Part shown: one piece after another, positions 23,764-32,182 of the stretch | Layout of the letters: each line of letters begins with the position of its first letter | Numbering within the stretch: the stretch's first letter is position 1 | DNA from: Prosthecobacter debontii | Lineage (GTDB): Bacteria; Verrucomicrobiota; Verrucomicrobiia; Chthoniobacterales; Chthoniobacteraceae | NCBI GenBank assembly: GCA_945905735.1 | Contig: CAMDQC010000044.1 | Location: 1 to 33,644 of the forward strand | Reading direction: 5' to 3' | Length of the DNA stretch: 33,644 nucleotides | Position numbers and translations under genes: made by a program | The notes under the pieces: generated by a model | Seen by the model: the letters and a program-made list of their open reading frames with translations, nothing else | Databases searched by the model: none | Told to the model about the DNA's origin: nothing

Positions 23764-25320
23764 TCAGTCCTCCGCAGGCTCCAGCTCCTCGCTCGCCGGT
23801 TCTAGTAAAAGCGCGGGAAGTTCGAGGAGCTTGGCTGCCTCGCTCGACGGGAGTTCTTGTGCTGTGCGGAGCTTCCGCTCGACGGCTCGTGAGCGGGTCT
23901 CGGCGTCGTCGATGCTCCGGCTCGCCTCTTGTAGTTTCTTCTGCACCTTTTTGAGCGCTTCACCGAATTTCCCAAACTCCGTCTTCACTGCGCCGAGCAC
24001 ATTCCAGACTTCGCTCGACCGCTTCTCGATAGCCAGCGTGCGAAAGCCCATCTGCAAGCTCGTGAGCATCGCCGCCAGCGTCGTCGGCCCGCTGATCATC
24101 ACGCGCTGCTCGCGCTGGATGCCATCGCACAAACCAGGCCGTCGGAGCACTTCGGCAAAGAGCCCTTCTGTCGGCAGAAACAGAATCGCGAAGTCCGTCG
24201 TATGCGGCGGATTGAGATACTTCGCGCTGATTTTCTTCGCCTCGTTCTTCACGCCGTTTTCCAGAGCTTGAGATGCCACAGCCGCCGCTTCCGCGTCTCC
24301 GCGCTCCTCGGCGTCCACAAGCCGCTGGTATTCCTCCTGCGGAAATTTCACATCGATCGGCAGCCACACGGGTGCACCGTTTTCATCGCGGCCCGGCAAT
24401 TTGACTGCGTATTCCACGCGCTCGCCGCTGTCGGGATTTGGCGCGACGTTTTGCGCGTATTGGTCTGGGGTGAAAATCTCGGCGAGCAGATTTCCGAGCT
24501 GCACTTCGCCCCAGCCGCCACGCGTCTTGATGTTCGTGAGCACCTTCTTCAAATCGCCCACGCCCGTCGCGAGGGTGCGCATCTCGCCCAGCCCGGCGTG
24601 AACTTGCTCCAACCGGTCGCTGACGATTTTGAACGATTCGCCGAGCCGCTGCTCCAGCGTTGCGTGAAGCTTTTCGTCCACGGTCGCGCGCATCTGCTCT
24701 AGCTTCTGAGTATTGTCGTGCTGGAGTTCGGTGAGCTTCCGCTCGACGGTCTCGCGGATGGCTTCGAGCTTCTTTTCGTTGCTTTGAGAGAGGAGGTTAA
24801 AGTTCGTCGTAAAGGTCGCGAGCTGGTCTTTCTGAAAAGTCGCAATCTCAGTCATCCTCCCGGTGAGCGCCTCGCCCATTGCTTTCATCGAGCGCGCCAG
24901 CTCCTCGCGTGCGGCGCTGTGCTGCTGGGCGGCGTCCACTTTCAGCTCGCCGAGATGCCGCATCACCGTCACGCGAATGTCCTCCAGCTTCTCCGCGTTG
25001 GCCACGGTTAGGCCGGCGAGCTGTTGGGCGAAGTTGGCGAGCTGCGTTTGCTGCAACTGCGTGAGTTCGGCGACGCGCCGCTCGACGGAATCGCCAAACT
25101 CTTTCAACGAACGTGCGCTTTCCTCCCGATTGCGCCCAAATTCCTCCCGCACGCCGCGCTCCACGCGCTCGCTATTCGTGGCGATGGACGCGAGCACACG
25201 CTCGCTGCTGCTGGCGATGGCTGAGGCTTGCGAGTCATCGGGCTTGCGCCCAAACAGCGCGAAGAGCTGCAACAGGATGATGACGGCGAGAAGGATGGTG
25301 ATGATGACGTTGGGCCACAT
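23764..25320 (-). CDS. rmuC: DNA recombination protein RmuC
   Basis: Protein of 518 residues of the RmuC family, linked to limiting inverted-repeat recombination; the exact reaction is not settled. An N-terminal hydrophobic anchor (residues 2-23, WPNVIITILLAVIILLQLF) precedes a long coiled coil (about 35-240). The conserved nuclease-like RmuC domain has LKKVLTNIKTRGGWGEVQLG, RVEYAVKLPGRDENGAPVWL, PIDVKFPQEEYQRL, DFAILFLPTEGLFAEVLRRP and ISGPTTLAAMLTSLQMGFR. The ATG at 25320 is preferred to a TTG at 25329. It stands alone between a 97-nt gap downstream and the Fur-family gene upstream. Confidence 0.95.
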   Translation of the reverse strand: MWPNVIITILLAVIILLQLFALFGRKPDDSQASAIASSSERVLASIATNSERVERGVREEFGRNREESARSLKEFGDSVERRVAELTQLQQTQLANFAQQLAGLTVANAEKLEDIRVTVMRHLGELKVDAAQQHSAAREELARSMKAMGEALTGRMTEIATFQKDQLATFTTNFNLLSQSNEKKLEAIRETVERKLTELQHDNTQKLEQMRATVDEKLHATLEQRLGESFKIVSDRLEQVHAGLGEMRTLATGVGDLKKVLTNIKTRGGWGEVQLGNLLAEIFTPDQYAQNVAPNPDSGERVEYAVKLPGRDENGAPVWLPIDVKFPQEEYQRLVDAEERGDAEAAAVASQALENGVKNEAKKISAKYLNPPHTTDFAILFLPTEGLFAEVLRRPGLCDGIQREQRVMISGPTTLAAMLTSLQMGFRTLAIEKRSSEVWNVLGAVKTEFGKFGEALKKVQKKLQEASRSIDDAETRSRAVERKLRTAQELPSSEAAKLLELPALLLEPASEELEPAED

Positions 25321-25456
25321 TACAACCAATCCGTAGGTGCCAAACTTCCAGCAAGCGAGCGGCGAATTATGCGAATTCGTCGGCTCAGCATCTACGTTTA
25401 CGGCACGTTCGACCGGATAAATGAGGCAGCGAGGAGTAATCAGCGATGCCCACCAC

Positions 25457-25500
25457 TTGACTAATCTAAATAGGAATAATTCTTGATAAGGACGAGTCCT
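25457..25500 (+). promoter_or_regulatory. Candidate promoter/operator upstream of the Fur-family/suf operon
   Basis: TTGACT at 25457-25462 is a plausible -35 element; an obvious -10 at the right distance is not seen. At 25489-25500 there is a perfect 12-bp dyad AGGAC-GA-GTCCT, ending 18 nt before the ATG of the Fur-family gene. Its position suits an operator for autoregulation, but it does not look like a classical Fur box. The remaining part of the 25321-25518 gap shows nothing more. Confidence 0.3.
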
Positions 25501-25518
25501 CCGTGTCTCCTACACGAT

Positions 25519-25974
25519 ATGGCAACGCCATCTAACCACACACAAACGGCAGACGAAACGATTCACGGGCGCGGCCTGCGCATGACCGACCAGCGACGCG
25601 CAGTCTATGACGTGATCATGGGCGAGCGCGACCACCCGACGGCAGTGGAAGTCTTTACCCGCGTGCGCTCCAAGGTGCCCACCATCTCGCTGGCCACGGT
25701 GTATAATTGCCTCGATACGCTCACCGGTTGCGGACTGGTGAAGACGGTGGCGCATGAGCGCGAGTCTGCTCGGTATTGCCCGAACCTGGAAGAGCACGCG
25801 CACTTTTTCTGCGAAGCGTGCAAGGCCGTAACGGACCTCCCGCTGCGCAGCCGCAAAAAGCCGGAGGACGTGTGGGAATTCCCCGGCGAGTTCGCGATTG
25901 CGAGCCACGAAGTTTCTTTCAGCGGCACTTGCCCGAAGTGTTCGGCCAAGCCCGCGAAGTCCAACAAACGCTAA
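25519..25974 (+). CDS. Fur-family metalloregulator heading the suf operon
   Basis: Regulator of 151 residues. The N-terminal winged helix (about 18-80) has LRMTDQRRAVYDVIM and the recognition helix SLATVYNCLDTL. The dimerisation/metal domain has the His cluster EEHAHFFCEAC and two structural zinc CxxC pairs (Cys98-Cys101 and Cys138-Cys141). The ATG at 25519 fits the family N-terminus; the open frame continues to 25483. It ends 6 nt before sufC on the same strand. This suggests it senses iron or peroxide and controls the iron-sulfur assembly genes, as Fur, PerR or IscR/SufR proteins do elsewhere. The exact signal (iron, zinc or peroxide) cannot be told from sequence. Confidence 0.92.
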   Translation: MATPSNHTQTADETIHGRGLRMTDQRRAVYDVIMGERDHPTAVEVFTRVRSKVPTISLATVYNCLDTLTGCGLVKTVAHERESARYCPNLEEHAHFFCEACKAVTDLPLRSRKKPEDVWEFPGEFAIASHEVSFSGTCPKCSAKPAKSNKR

Positions 25975-25980
25975 AATTTT

Positions 25981-26736
25981 ATGAGCCTAGAAATCCGCAA
26001 TCTGCACGCCCGCATCGCCAGCAATGGCACCGAAATCCTCAAGGGGCTCGACCTCGTCGTCGAGAAGGGGAAAGTCCACGCCATCATGGGCCCGAACGGC
26101 TCCGGGAAGAGCACGCTGTCAAAATTGATTGGCGGTCATCCCGACTACGAAATCACCGAAGGCGAAATCCTGCTCGATGGCGTGAGCGTCATCGGCATGG
26201 AGCCCGACGTGCGCTCGCGAGCGGGCCTCTTTTTGGCGATGCAATACCCGATGGAAATCCCCGGCGTCTCGAATGCCAATTTCATCCGCGCCGCGCTGCA
26301 AGCCCGACTGCCAGAGGGCGAAGAGCTGGAGGCGACGGACTATTACGCGAATCTTTACTCGAAGATGGACGGCTTGGAGATGGATCGGAAATTCACCGCC
26401 CGCTCAGTCAACGAGGGCTTCTCTGGCGGCGAAAAGAAGCGCAACGAAATCCTGCAAATGCTGATGCTCGCGCCGAAGTATTGCATCCTCGATGAAACCG
26501 ACAGCGGCCTCGACATCGACGCCCTGCGCATCGTCGCCGCCGGCGTGAACAGCTACCGCTCGCCGGAAGTCGGGATGCTCGTCATCACGCACTACCAGCG
26601 CCTCCTTGACTACATTGTACCCGACATCGTTCACGTCCTCGTGAACGGCCGAATCGTCCGCCACGGCGGCAAAGAACTCGCGCTGGAGCTGGAAGAGCGC
26701 GGGTATGATTTTATTCGGGAGGAGACGGCTGCTTAA
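25981..26736 (+). CDS. sufC: Fe-S cluster assembly ATPase SufC
   Basis: ABC-type ATPase of 251 residues that powers the SufBCD scaffold for iron-sulfur cluster assembly in the cytoplasm. The Walker A is GPNGSGKST (residues 37-45). The SufC-specific signature [15 protein letters not shown] and the Walker [17 protein letters not shown] follow, then the H-loop [12 protein letters not shown]. It begins 6 nt after the Fur-family stop. It is separated from sufB by the two-gene MNT/HEPN module, which starts 5 nt after its stop. Confidence 0.97.
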   Translation: MSLEIRNLHARIASNGTEILKGLDLVVEKGKVHAIMGPNGSGKSTLSKLIGGHPDYEITEGEILLDGVSVIGMEPDVRSRAGLFLAMQYPMEIPGVSNANFIRAALQARLPEGEELEATDYYANLYSKMDGLEMDRKFTARSVNEGFSGGEKKRNEILQMLMLAPKYCILDETDSGLDIDALRIVAAGVNSYRSPEVGMLVITHYQRLLDYIVPDIVHVLVNGRIVRHGGKELALELEERGYDFIREETAA

Positions 26737-26741
26737 TTTTT

Positions 26742-27095
26742 ATGAACGCCGTCGCCGCCGATCCAAAAACCAATCTCTCGCCCGAAGTGGCCGAGTTTTG
26801 CACCCGCGCTGTCGCAGCGTTGCGTGCGAAGCTGCCCGTGCGCGAGGTGTGGTTGTTTGGCTCGCAGGCGGAGGGGACGGCGAATGAGCATAGTGACTTC
26901 GATTTCCTCGTTGTTTTGGAGAACAACAACGGAATTTATCGGCCCAATTTGGAATGCTACACGACCATCCGTGATGCAGTGGGCTCCGAACCTTTGGACG
27001 TGCTGAGCCTGCCAGCGAATCGCTGGGAAACGGAGCGAGCGAATCCGGCAGGCGTGTATTCCGATGTGGCAAGGAAAGGAGTGCGTGTCGCATGA
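26742..27095 (+). CDS. Minimal nucleotidyltransferase (MNT, antitoxin-like) inside the suf operon
   Basis: Small protein of 117 residues of the polymerase-beta nucleotidyltransferase superfamily. The catalytic signature is visible as LFGSQAEGTANEHSDFDFLV, with Gly40-Ser41 and the metal-binding Asp pair at Asp52 and Asp54. In MntA-type antitoxins this fold adds AMP units to the partner HEPN toxin. It starts 5 nt after the sufC stop and ends with a 4-bp ATGA overlap into the HEPN gene, the standard order of an MNT/HEPN pair. The late third acidic residue (LDVLSLP, Asp87) is present. The function here is inferred from family and neighbour only. Confidence 0.9.
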   Translation: MNAVAADPKTNLSPEVAEFCTRAVAALRAKLPVREVWLFGSQAEGTANEHSDFDFLVVLENNNGIYRPNLECYTTIRDAVGSEPLDVLSLPANRWETERANPAGVYSDVARKGVRVA

Positions 27096-27484
27096 AACGC
27101 GGCGACGAAAATACTCCGGCAGACTGGTATGCGATTGCTCGCAAGGACGTTGTCCGAGCTAAACGCGCACTTGATGCCTCCGACGCTGAGGATGCGCTTT
27201 TTCACTGCGAGCAAGCAGCAGAGAAGACTCTCAAAGGGCACCTTCTCTCGCTGGGCTGGAAGCTCGCGAAGACTCACGATGTCGGTGCTCTTTTGAAGGA
27301 ACTCAATACGCGCGGCGTGAACGCGGCGTGGTTCGCACCAGTCGCCGCCCTTCTCGCCAATGAATACATGGCTCTGCGTTATCCGGGATTTGACACGGAC
27401 CCGACCTTGCAGAAACGACCCGCATTTTTACCGAAACTGAAAAACTCCTTACCCAACTTTTACCACCAACTTTATGAACACTGA
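27092..27484 (+). CDS. HEPN-domain protein, partner of the MNT gene
   Basis: Protein of 130 residues, mostly alpha-helical, of the HEPN family. Diagnostic stretches are [49 protein letters not shown] and the RYPGF motif. HEPN toxins are typically RNases using an R-x4-6-H motif. No such spacing is found anywhere in this protein, so ribonuclease activity is doubtful. It overlaps the MNT gene by 4 bp at its start and the sufB start by 11 bp at its end (the sufB ATG lies in the last codons LYEH). This makes it translationally linked to both. It could be a toxin-antitoxin pair or a regulatory pair adapted to the suf operon. Confidence 0.9.
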   Translation: MKRGDENTPADWYAIARKDVVRAKRALDASDAEDALFHCEQAAEKTLKGHLLSLGWKLAKTHDVGALLKELNTRGVNAAWFAPVAALLANEYMALRYPGFDTDPTLQKRPAFLPKLKNSLPNFYHQLYEH

Positions 27485-28898
27485 ACTTCTCGACGCCCCC
27501 GCCACACAACTCGACATCGACCGCTCGCGCGGAGATTTCGTTTATCCCGAATCGCACGAATTTGACGCGGGGACGGGGCTCTCGCACGACACGATTGATT
27601 ACATTGCCACGGTGAAAAATGAGCCGGAGTGGATTCGCGAGTTTCGCCACAAGGCGCTCGATACTTTTCTCGCGAAGCCGATGCCGACGCATTGGGCGTC
27701 GCACGACTTGGAGAACATCGTCTTTCAAAACATCCGCTATTATTTGGCGAATGCGAAGCGCCCGACGCGCTCGTGGGAGGATGTGCCGGATGATGTGAAG
27801 AAGACCTTCGAGCGGCTCGGTATTCCCGAACAGGAGCGCAAATTCTTGGCTGGCGTGGAAGCGCAGTTTGATTCGGAGGCGGTGTATTCCAACATCAAGG
27901 CGGCAGTCGCGGACCAAGGCGTCATCTTCACCGGTTCGACGGAAGGGCTCATCAAACATCCCGAACTTTTCAAGAAGTGGTTCGGGAAAGTTATACCGAC
28001 AGGCGACAACAAATTCAGTGCGCTCAACAGCGCGGTGTTTAGCGGCGGCTCGTTTATTTACATCCCGCCGGGCGTGAAAGTGAAGCACCCGCTGCAAGCG
28101 TATTTCCGCATCAATGCGGAGAACTTCGGGCAATTCGAGCGCACGCTCATCATCGCCGACGAGGGCAGCGAAGTGATGTATATGGAAGGCTGCACAGCGC
28201 CGAAATTTGAGACGGCGACGCTACACTCCGCAGTCGTGGAACTCGTCGCCATGAAGGGCGCGAAAATCCAATACGTGACCGTGCAAAACTGGTCAAACAA
28301 CGTCTTCAACCTCGTGACCAAGCGCGCGATCGCCCACGAAGAGGCCGAGGTAAAATGGATCGATTGCAACATCGGTTCACGCCTCACGATGAAGTATCCC
28401 GGCGTGGTGCTGAAAGGCCGCAAGGCTCGCGGCGAGGTCATCTCCATCGCGCTCGCAGGCGACGGGCAACATCAGGATACCGGCGCAAAAATGATCCACG
28501 CAGCCGACGAGACGACTTCCAATATCGTCAGCAAAAGCATCAGCCTCGGCAGCGGACGTTCGACGTATCGCGGGCTCGTCCACATCCCGAAACACCTCAA
28601 AGGTTGCAAGAACAACACCGAGTGCGACGCGCTTCTTATCAACCCCACATCGCGCACCGACACGTACCCCGCCATCACCGTGCGCGGCACTGGCAACTCG
28701 TCGCAACACGAAGCAAGCGTCTCACAAATTTCGCAGGAGCAAATCTTCTACATGATGTCACGCGGCCTCACCGAAGCACAGGCGATGAGCCTTTCGGTAA
28801 ATGGTTTTGTGAACGATTTGGTGCGCCAATTTCCGATGGAATACAGCGTGGAATTGAAGCGGCTCATCGATATGGAAATGGAAGGGAGCGTCGGCTAA
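27474..28898 (+). CDS. sufB: Fe-S cluster assembly scaffold subunit SufB
   Basis: Scaffold protein of 474 residues of the SufBCD complex, on which nascent iron-sulfur clusters are built. Conserved stretches are [37 protein letters not shown] and [21 protein letters not shown]. The beta-helix core includes [19 protein letters not shown] and [17 protein letters not shown]. The C-terminal cluster region has [32 protein letters not shown] and [16 protein letters not shown]. Its ATG lies within the end of the HEPN gene and its TAA is directly followed by the sufD ATG. Confidence 0.97.
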   Translation: MNTELLDAPATQLDIDRSRGDFVYPESHEFDAGTGLSHDTIDYIATVKNEPEWIREFRHKALDTFLAKPMPTHWASHDLENIVFQNIRYYLANAKRPTRSWEDVPDDVKKTFERLGIPEQERKFLAGVEAQFDSEAVYSNIKAAVADQGVIFTGSTEGLIKHPELFKKWFGKVIPTGDNKFSALNSAVFSGGSFIYIPPGVKVKHPLQAYFRINAENFGQFERTLIIADEGSEVMYMEGCTAPKFETATLHSAVVELVAMKGAKIQYVTVQNWSNNVFNLVTKRAIAHEEAEVKWIDCNIGSRLTMKYPGVVLKGRKARGEVISIALAGDGQHQDTGAKMIHAADETTSNIVSKSISLGSGRSTYRGLVHIPKHLKGCKNNTECDALLINPTSRTDTYPAITVRGTGNSSQHEASVSQISQEQIFYMMSRGLTEAQAMSLSVNGFVNDLVRQFPMEYSVELKRLIDMEMEGSVG

Positions 28899-30212
28899 AT
28901 GACCGTGCTCGATACAACTGAACACCCAGCAAACGAAAGCGTGAATACCACTGGCCCCGACTTCGCAAACCATCCCGAGTCCTTCCGTGCAACGCAGCAG
29001 GCGGCGTGGGAGAAATTCATCTCCCTACCGATGCCCAAGCGCACGGATGAAGCGTGGCGTTTCGCCGATACTCGGACACTCGACATCTCGCGGTTTGGCC
29101 GCGCTGAGGCGGTGAGCGATGCCACGCAAGCCATGCTTGTTAAAATGAGCATCGGCCTCGAACACACGAGCGGGCAGATGACCTTTGCCAACGACCGACT
29201 GCTCTCGCGGCATTTCCACGGCGACTCGCTTTCCGCGAAAGGCGTGCTTTGGCTGCCACTCGACCAGGCGATTGCGGAACATCCCGAGTTGGTCGCCAAG
29301 TATTTCATGCGTGAAGAAACGCGCATCGGCTCCGGCAAGTTTGCCGCGTTGCACGCTTCGCAAGTGCGCAGCGGCATGTTCCTTTACGTTCCGAGGGGAG
29401 TGGAAATCGCACTGCCCGTCGAAACCTTTCATTGGCTCAGCGGCGAGAATGCCAGCCTCTTTCCGCATACGCTTATCGTCGCGGAGGAAAACGCGAAAGT
29501 GACCGTCGTGGACTACTTTGCCAATGCCTCCGAGTGCCCCGGGTTCGTCTGCGGCGTGAACGACATAGCCACTGCGGCAGGCGCGAAAGTCACCTACGTC
29601 GCAGTGCAGGAATGGAACCGGAATATGCTGGCGTTTCACATGAACAACACGACCGTCGCCCGCGACGCCAGCGTGCTTGCGCTTCGGCTAAACCTTGGCG
29701 GCGGGCGCGTCCGCGACGAGGCCGTCTCCCGCCTGCGCGGCCCCGGCGGACGTAGCGACATGCTCAGTGTCAACGCAGCAGAAGGCGCGCAGATTTTCGA
29801 CCAGCGCACCCTGCAAATCCACGAAGCCCCCAACGCCACCAGCGACCTACTTTACAAAAACGCGCTCAACGACACCTCGCGCACGATTTTCACCGGCCTC
29901 ATCCGCGTGGATGAAGGCGCACATAAAACCGACGCTTACCAAAAAGTCCGCAATCTCGTCCTCAGCGACGAAGCCGAAGCCAACAGCGCCCCCGGCCTAG
30001 AAATCGAAGCCGACGACGTGCGCTGCACCCACGGTGCGACGAGCGGTGCGCTGGATGAAGAACAAGTGTTCTATTTCCAAAGCCGCGGCATCCCTCGCCG
30101 CGTCGCGCAGCAGTTGGTCACGTTTGGATTCCTCAGCGAAGTCTTCGAGCGCATCCCCAATGCAGCCCTCTCCGCACATCTCTGCGACTTACTTCACGGG
30201 AAATTGGGCTGA
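28899..30212 (+). CDS. sufD: Fe-S cluster assembly protein SufD
   Basis: SufB paralogue of 437 residues in the SufBCD complex, thought to bring iron and to hold the interface cluster. N-terminal KFISLPMPKRTDEAWRFADT, the beta-helix FLYVPRGVEIALPVETFHWL, and SRTIFTGLIRVDEGAHKTDAY are seen. The functional His region DVRCTHGATSGALDEEQVFY and FQSRGIPRRVAQQLVTFGF follow. The start ATG follows the sufB TAA with no gap. The cysteine desulfurase SufS and SufE/SufU partners are not in the window after this gene, although an operon continuing elsewhere cannot be excluded. Confidence 0.96.
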   Translation: MTVLDTTEHPANESVNTTGPDFANHPESFRATQQAAWEKFISLPMPKRTDEAWRFADTRTLDISRFGRAEAVSDATQAMLVKMSIGLEHTSGQMTFANDRLLSRHFHGDSLSAKGVLWLPLDQAIAEHPELVAKYFMREETRIGSGKFAALHASQVRSGMFLYVPRGVEIALPVETFHWLSGENASLFPHTLIVAEENAKVTVVDYFANASECPGFVCGVNDIATAAGAKVTYVAVQEWNRNMLAFHMNNTTVARDASVLALRLNLGGGRVRDEAVSRLRGPGGRSDMLSVNAAEGAQIFDQRTLQIHEAPNATSDLLYKNALNDTSRTIFTGLIRVDEGAHKTDAYQKVRNLVLSDEAEANSAPGLEIEADDVRCTHGATSGALDEEQVFYFQSRGIPRRVAQQLVTFGFLSEVFERIPNAALSAHLCDLLHGKLG

Positions 30213-30213
30213 T

Positions 30214-30339
30214 TTACCGCGCCAAGCGCGCGAGCAGCCAGATGAGAAATAGGATACCAAAAAGCAGCCCAAGGATCGCGGCGGCGACTTTCATCAACTC
30301 GCGGGGCTTCATTTCGGTTCTTTTGCGCCAATCATTCAT
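30214..30339 (-). CDS. Possible small membrane protein (41 residues)
   Basis: The reverse frame encodes 41 residues. The N-terminus is basic and hydrophilic (MNDWRKRTEMKPRE). One strong hydrophobic helix spans about residues 17-37 (VAAAILGLLFGILFLIWLLA) and a basic end LAR follows, the layout of a small single-span membrane protein. An internal ATG at 30312 gives a 32-residue form. No clear ribosome site is seen, and it is antisense to the short gap between sufD and the Gfo/Idh gene. The stop lies 2 nt after the sufD stop (convergent). It may be a real short protein or chance. Confidence 0.35.
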   Translation of the reverse strand: MNDWRKRTEMKPRELMKVAAAILGLLFGILFLIWLLARLAR

Positions 30340-30426
30340 TTTGCTGTCTGTATGCGGAAAATGGTGCGCTGAAAACGACATTCGCCTTGCCGCTGGTGGG
30401 CGGACTTCCTACACCGCACGTTCTAT

Positions 30427-31590
30427 ATGAGCAGAAAAATTCGTTACGGCATGGTGGGCGGCGGACGCGGCGCATTCATCGGGGCACTTCATCGCATCGC
30501 GGCGGCGATGGACGGACAGATCGAGCTGGTCTGCGGCGCTTTCAGCAGCGACCCGCAGCGCAGCAAAGACAGCGGGGCAGACTTTTTCCTCCCGGCAAAC
30601 CGCTGCTACGGCACCTACGAGGAAATGATCCGCGCCGAGGCCAAGCTCCCGCTCGGCGAGCGCATGGACTTCATGTGCATCGTCACGCCAAACTTCATGC
30701 ATTTCCCGCCTGCGAAAATGGCGCTCGAAAACGGCCTCCACGTCCTCAGCGACAAGCCCGCCACCTTCAGCCTCGACGAGGCGAAAAAGCTCGCCGCCAT
30801 CGTCAAAAAGAGCGGCCTCCTCTACGGCCTCACCCACAACTACACCGGCTACCCACTCGTGAAAGAAGCCCGCGCAATGGTCGCCGCTGGCAAGCTCGGC
30901 AAAATTCGCAAAGTCGTCGTCGAATACCCGCAAGGCTGGCTCGCCACGCGCCTCGAAGCCTCCGACCAAAAGCAGGCTGCATGGCGCACCGACCCTAAGC
31001 GCAGCGGCGCGGCAGGCTGCATCGGCGACATCGGCACCCACGCCGAGAACCTCGCCGAATACATCACCGGTCTCCCCATTTCCGAACTCGCCGCCGACCT
31101 CACCGCCTTCGTGAAAGGCCGCAAGCTCGACGACGACGGCAACCTTCTCCTCCGCTTCAAAGGCGGCGCGAAAGGCGTGCTTCACAGCTCGCAGATTTCC
31201 GTCGGCGAGGAGAACAACCTCAACATCCGCGTCTATGGCGAAAAGGGCGGACTCGAATGGCACCAGAACGAGCCCAACACGCTCCTCGTCAAATGGCTCG
31301 ACCAGCCGACGCAAATCTTCCGCACCGGCAACGGCTACCTCGGCAAAGCCGCAGCCTCCGCCACGCGCACCCCGCCCTCGCACCCCGAAGGCTACCTCGA
31401 AGCCTTCGCCAACGTGTACCGCGCCTTCGCCGGTGCCGTCCGCGCCCGACTCGACGGCAAGAAGCTCGCCAAGGATGACCCCGCGAACGATTACCCAAAA
31501 ATCGAAGACGGCGTACGCGGCATGGCCTTCATCGAAGCCGTCGTAAAATCGTCCAAAGCCAACGCGGCGTGGACGAAACTGGAGACGTAG
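30427..31590 (+). CDS. Gfo/Idh/MocA-family oxidoreductase
   Basis: NAD(P)-dependent sugar-type dehydrogenase of 387 residues. The Rossmann motif GMVGGGRGAFIGALHR (8-23) leads the nucleotide-binding domain. The conserved DKPATFSLDEAKKLA holds the Lys of the usual E/D-K-P motif. The catalytic region has GDIGTHAENLAEYITG with the conserved His, and a C-terminal domain that ends EGYLEAFANVYRAFAG. The substrate is probably a sugar or inositol derivative and cannot be named. No sugar-related neighbours exist here. It is followed 6 nt later by the first 88-bp palindromic repeat. Confidence 0.92.
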   Translation: MSRKIRYGMVGGGRGAFIGALHRIAAAMDGQIELVCGAFSSDPQRSKDSGADFFLPANRCYGTYEEMIRAEAKLPLGERMDFMCIVTPNFMHFPPAKMALENGLHVLSDKPATFSLDEAKKLAAIVKKSGLLYGLTHNYTGYPLVKEARAMVAAGKLGKIRKVVVEYPQGWLATRLEASDQKQAAWRTDPKRSGAAGCIGDIGTHAENLAEYITGLPISELAADLTAFVKGRKLDDDGNLLLRFKGGAKGVLHSSQISVGEENNLNIRVYGEKGGLEWHQNEPNTLLVKWLDQPTQIFRTGNGYLGKAAASATRTPPSHPEGYLEAFANVYRAFAGAVRARLDGKKLAKDDPANDYPKIEDGVRGMAFIEAVVKSSKANAAWTKLET

Positions 31591-31596
31591 TCTTTC

Positions 31597-31684
31597 ACTT
31601 CAACAATCAACAATCAGAGTTCATCAATCAGCAATTTCTGCCGTCCAAATTGTCGATTGATGAATTTCGATTGCTGATTGGTGA
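31597..31684. repeat. 88-bp palindromic direct repeat, left copy
   Basis: Left copy of a repeat pair that flanks the four-helix-bundle gene. It matches the right copy at 85 of 88 positions by direct comparison. The repeat is itself an inverted repeat: arms 31605-31637 and 31647-31679 pair at 27 of 33 positions around the 9-nt loop CTGCCGTCC. It begins 6 nt after the stop of the Gfo/Idh gene and ends 14 nt before the ATG of the flanked gene. Confidence 0.95.
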
Positions 31685-31698
31685 AGTATTGGAATCTG

Positions 31699-32070
31699 AT
31701 GAATGAGAAGGCGTTCAATCTCGAAGATCGTTTGGTGGAGTTTGCCGTGCGCGCAATCAATGTCGTCGAGTCCCTACCCGATACTAGAGCTGGGAACCAC
31801 ATTGCCGGTCAGTTGGTTCGTTCGGGCACTTCGCCTGCGCCCAACTATGGGGAAGCGCAAAGTGCTGAGTCTCAAAAGGATTTCATCCACAAGATGAAGG
31901 TATGCCTCAAGGAACTCCGTGAAACACTCATCTGGCTGAAAATCATCGTTCGGAAGCAGCTTTGCTCGGCAGATCGTCTCGGTTCGATTCTTCAAGAATG
32001 CAACGAACTCATCGCTATTTTCGTGAGCAGCATCCAGACAGCGGAAAAGAAATTGCGTTCAGCCGCGTAA
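31699..32070 (+). CDS. Four-helix-bundle protein (S23 / IVS-type family)
   Basis: Protein of 123 residues. Four amphipathic helices are visible, with the family hallmark region TRAGNHIAGQLVRSGTSPAP followed by NYGEAQSAESQKDFIHKMK. Relatives were first known as proteins coded in intervening sequences of 23S rRNA genes of spirochaetes and Coxiella, and occur as solitary chromosomal genes elsewhere; their role is unknown. The ATG at 31699 has GGAA 4 nt upstream, and the frame is open back to 31678. The gene stands between two 88-bp palindromic direct repeats, which suggests a mobile or once-mobile unit. Confidence 0.92.
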   Translation: MNEKAFNLEDRLVEFAVRAINVVESLPDTRAGNHIAGQLVRSGTSPAPNYGEAQSAESQKDFIHKMKVCLKELRETLIWLKIIVRKQLCSADRLGSILQECNELIAIFVSSIQTAEKKLRSAA

Positions 32071-32077
32071 GTCCATG

Positions 32078-32165
32078 ACTTCAACAATCAACAATCAGAG
32101 TTCATCAATCAGCAATTTCTGCCGTTCAAAATGTCGATTGATGAATTTCGATTGTTGATTGGTGA
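32078..32165. repeat. 88-bp palindromic direct repeat, right copy
   Basis: Right copy of the repeat described at 31597-31684, in the same orientation and differing at three positions. It begins 7 nt after the stop of the four-helix-bundle gene and ends 17 nt before the DUF2071 start, so it also occupies that gene's leader. The same inverted arms are present. The inner part (CAATTTCTGCCGTTCAAAATG) is slightly less symmetric. Confidence 0.95.
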
Positions 32166-32182
32166 GGGTATATTCTCCGCAC

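Noticed and set aside
30242-30430. Plus-strand 62-codon frame after sufD
   Set aside because: No domain or ribosome site; the minus strand in the same place has a more protein-like small membrane ORF.
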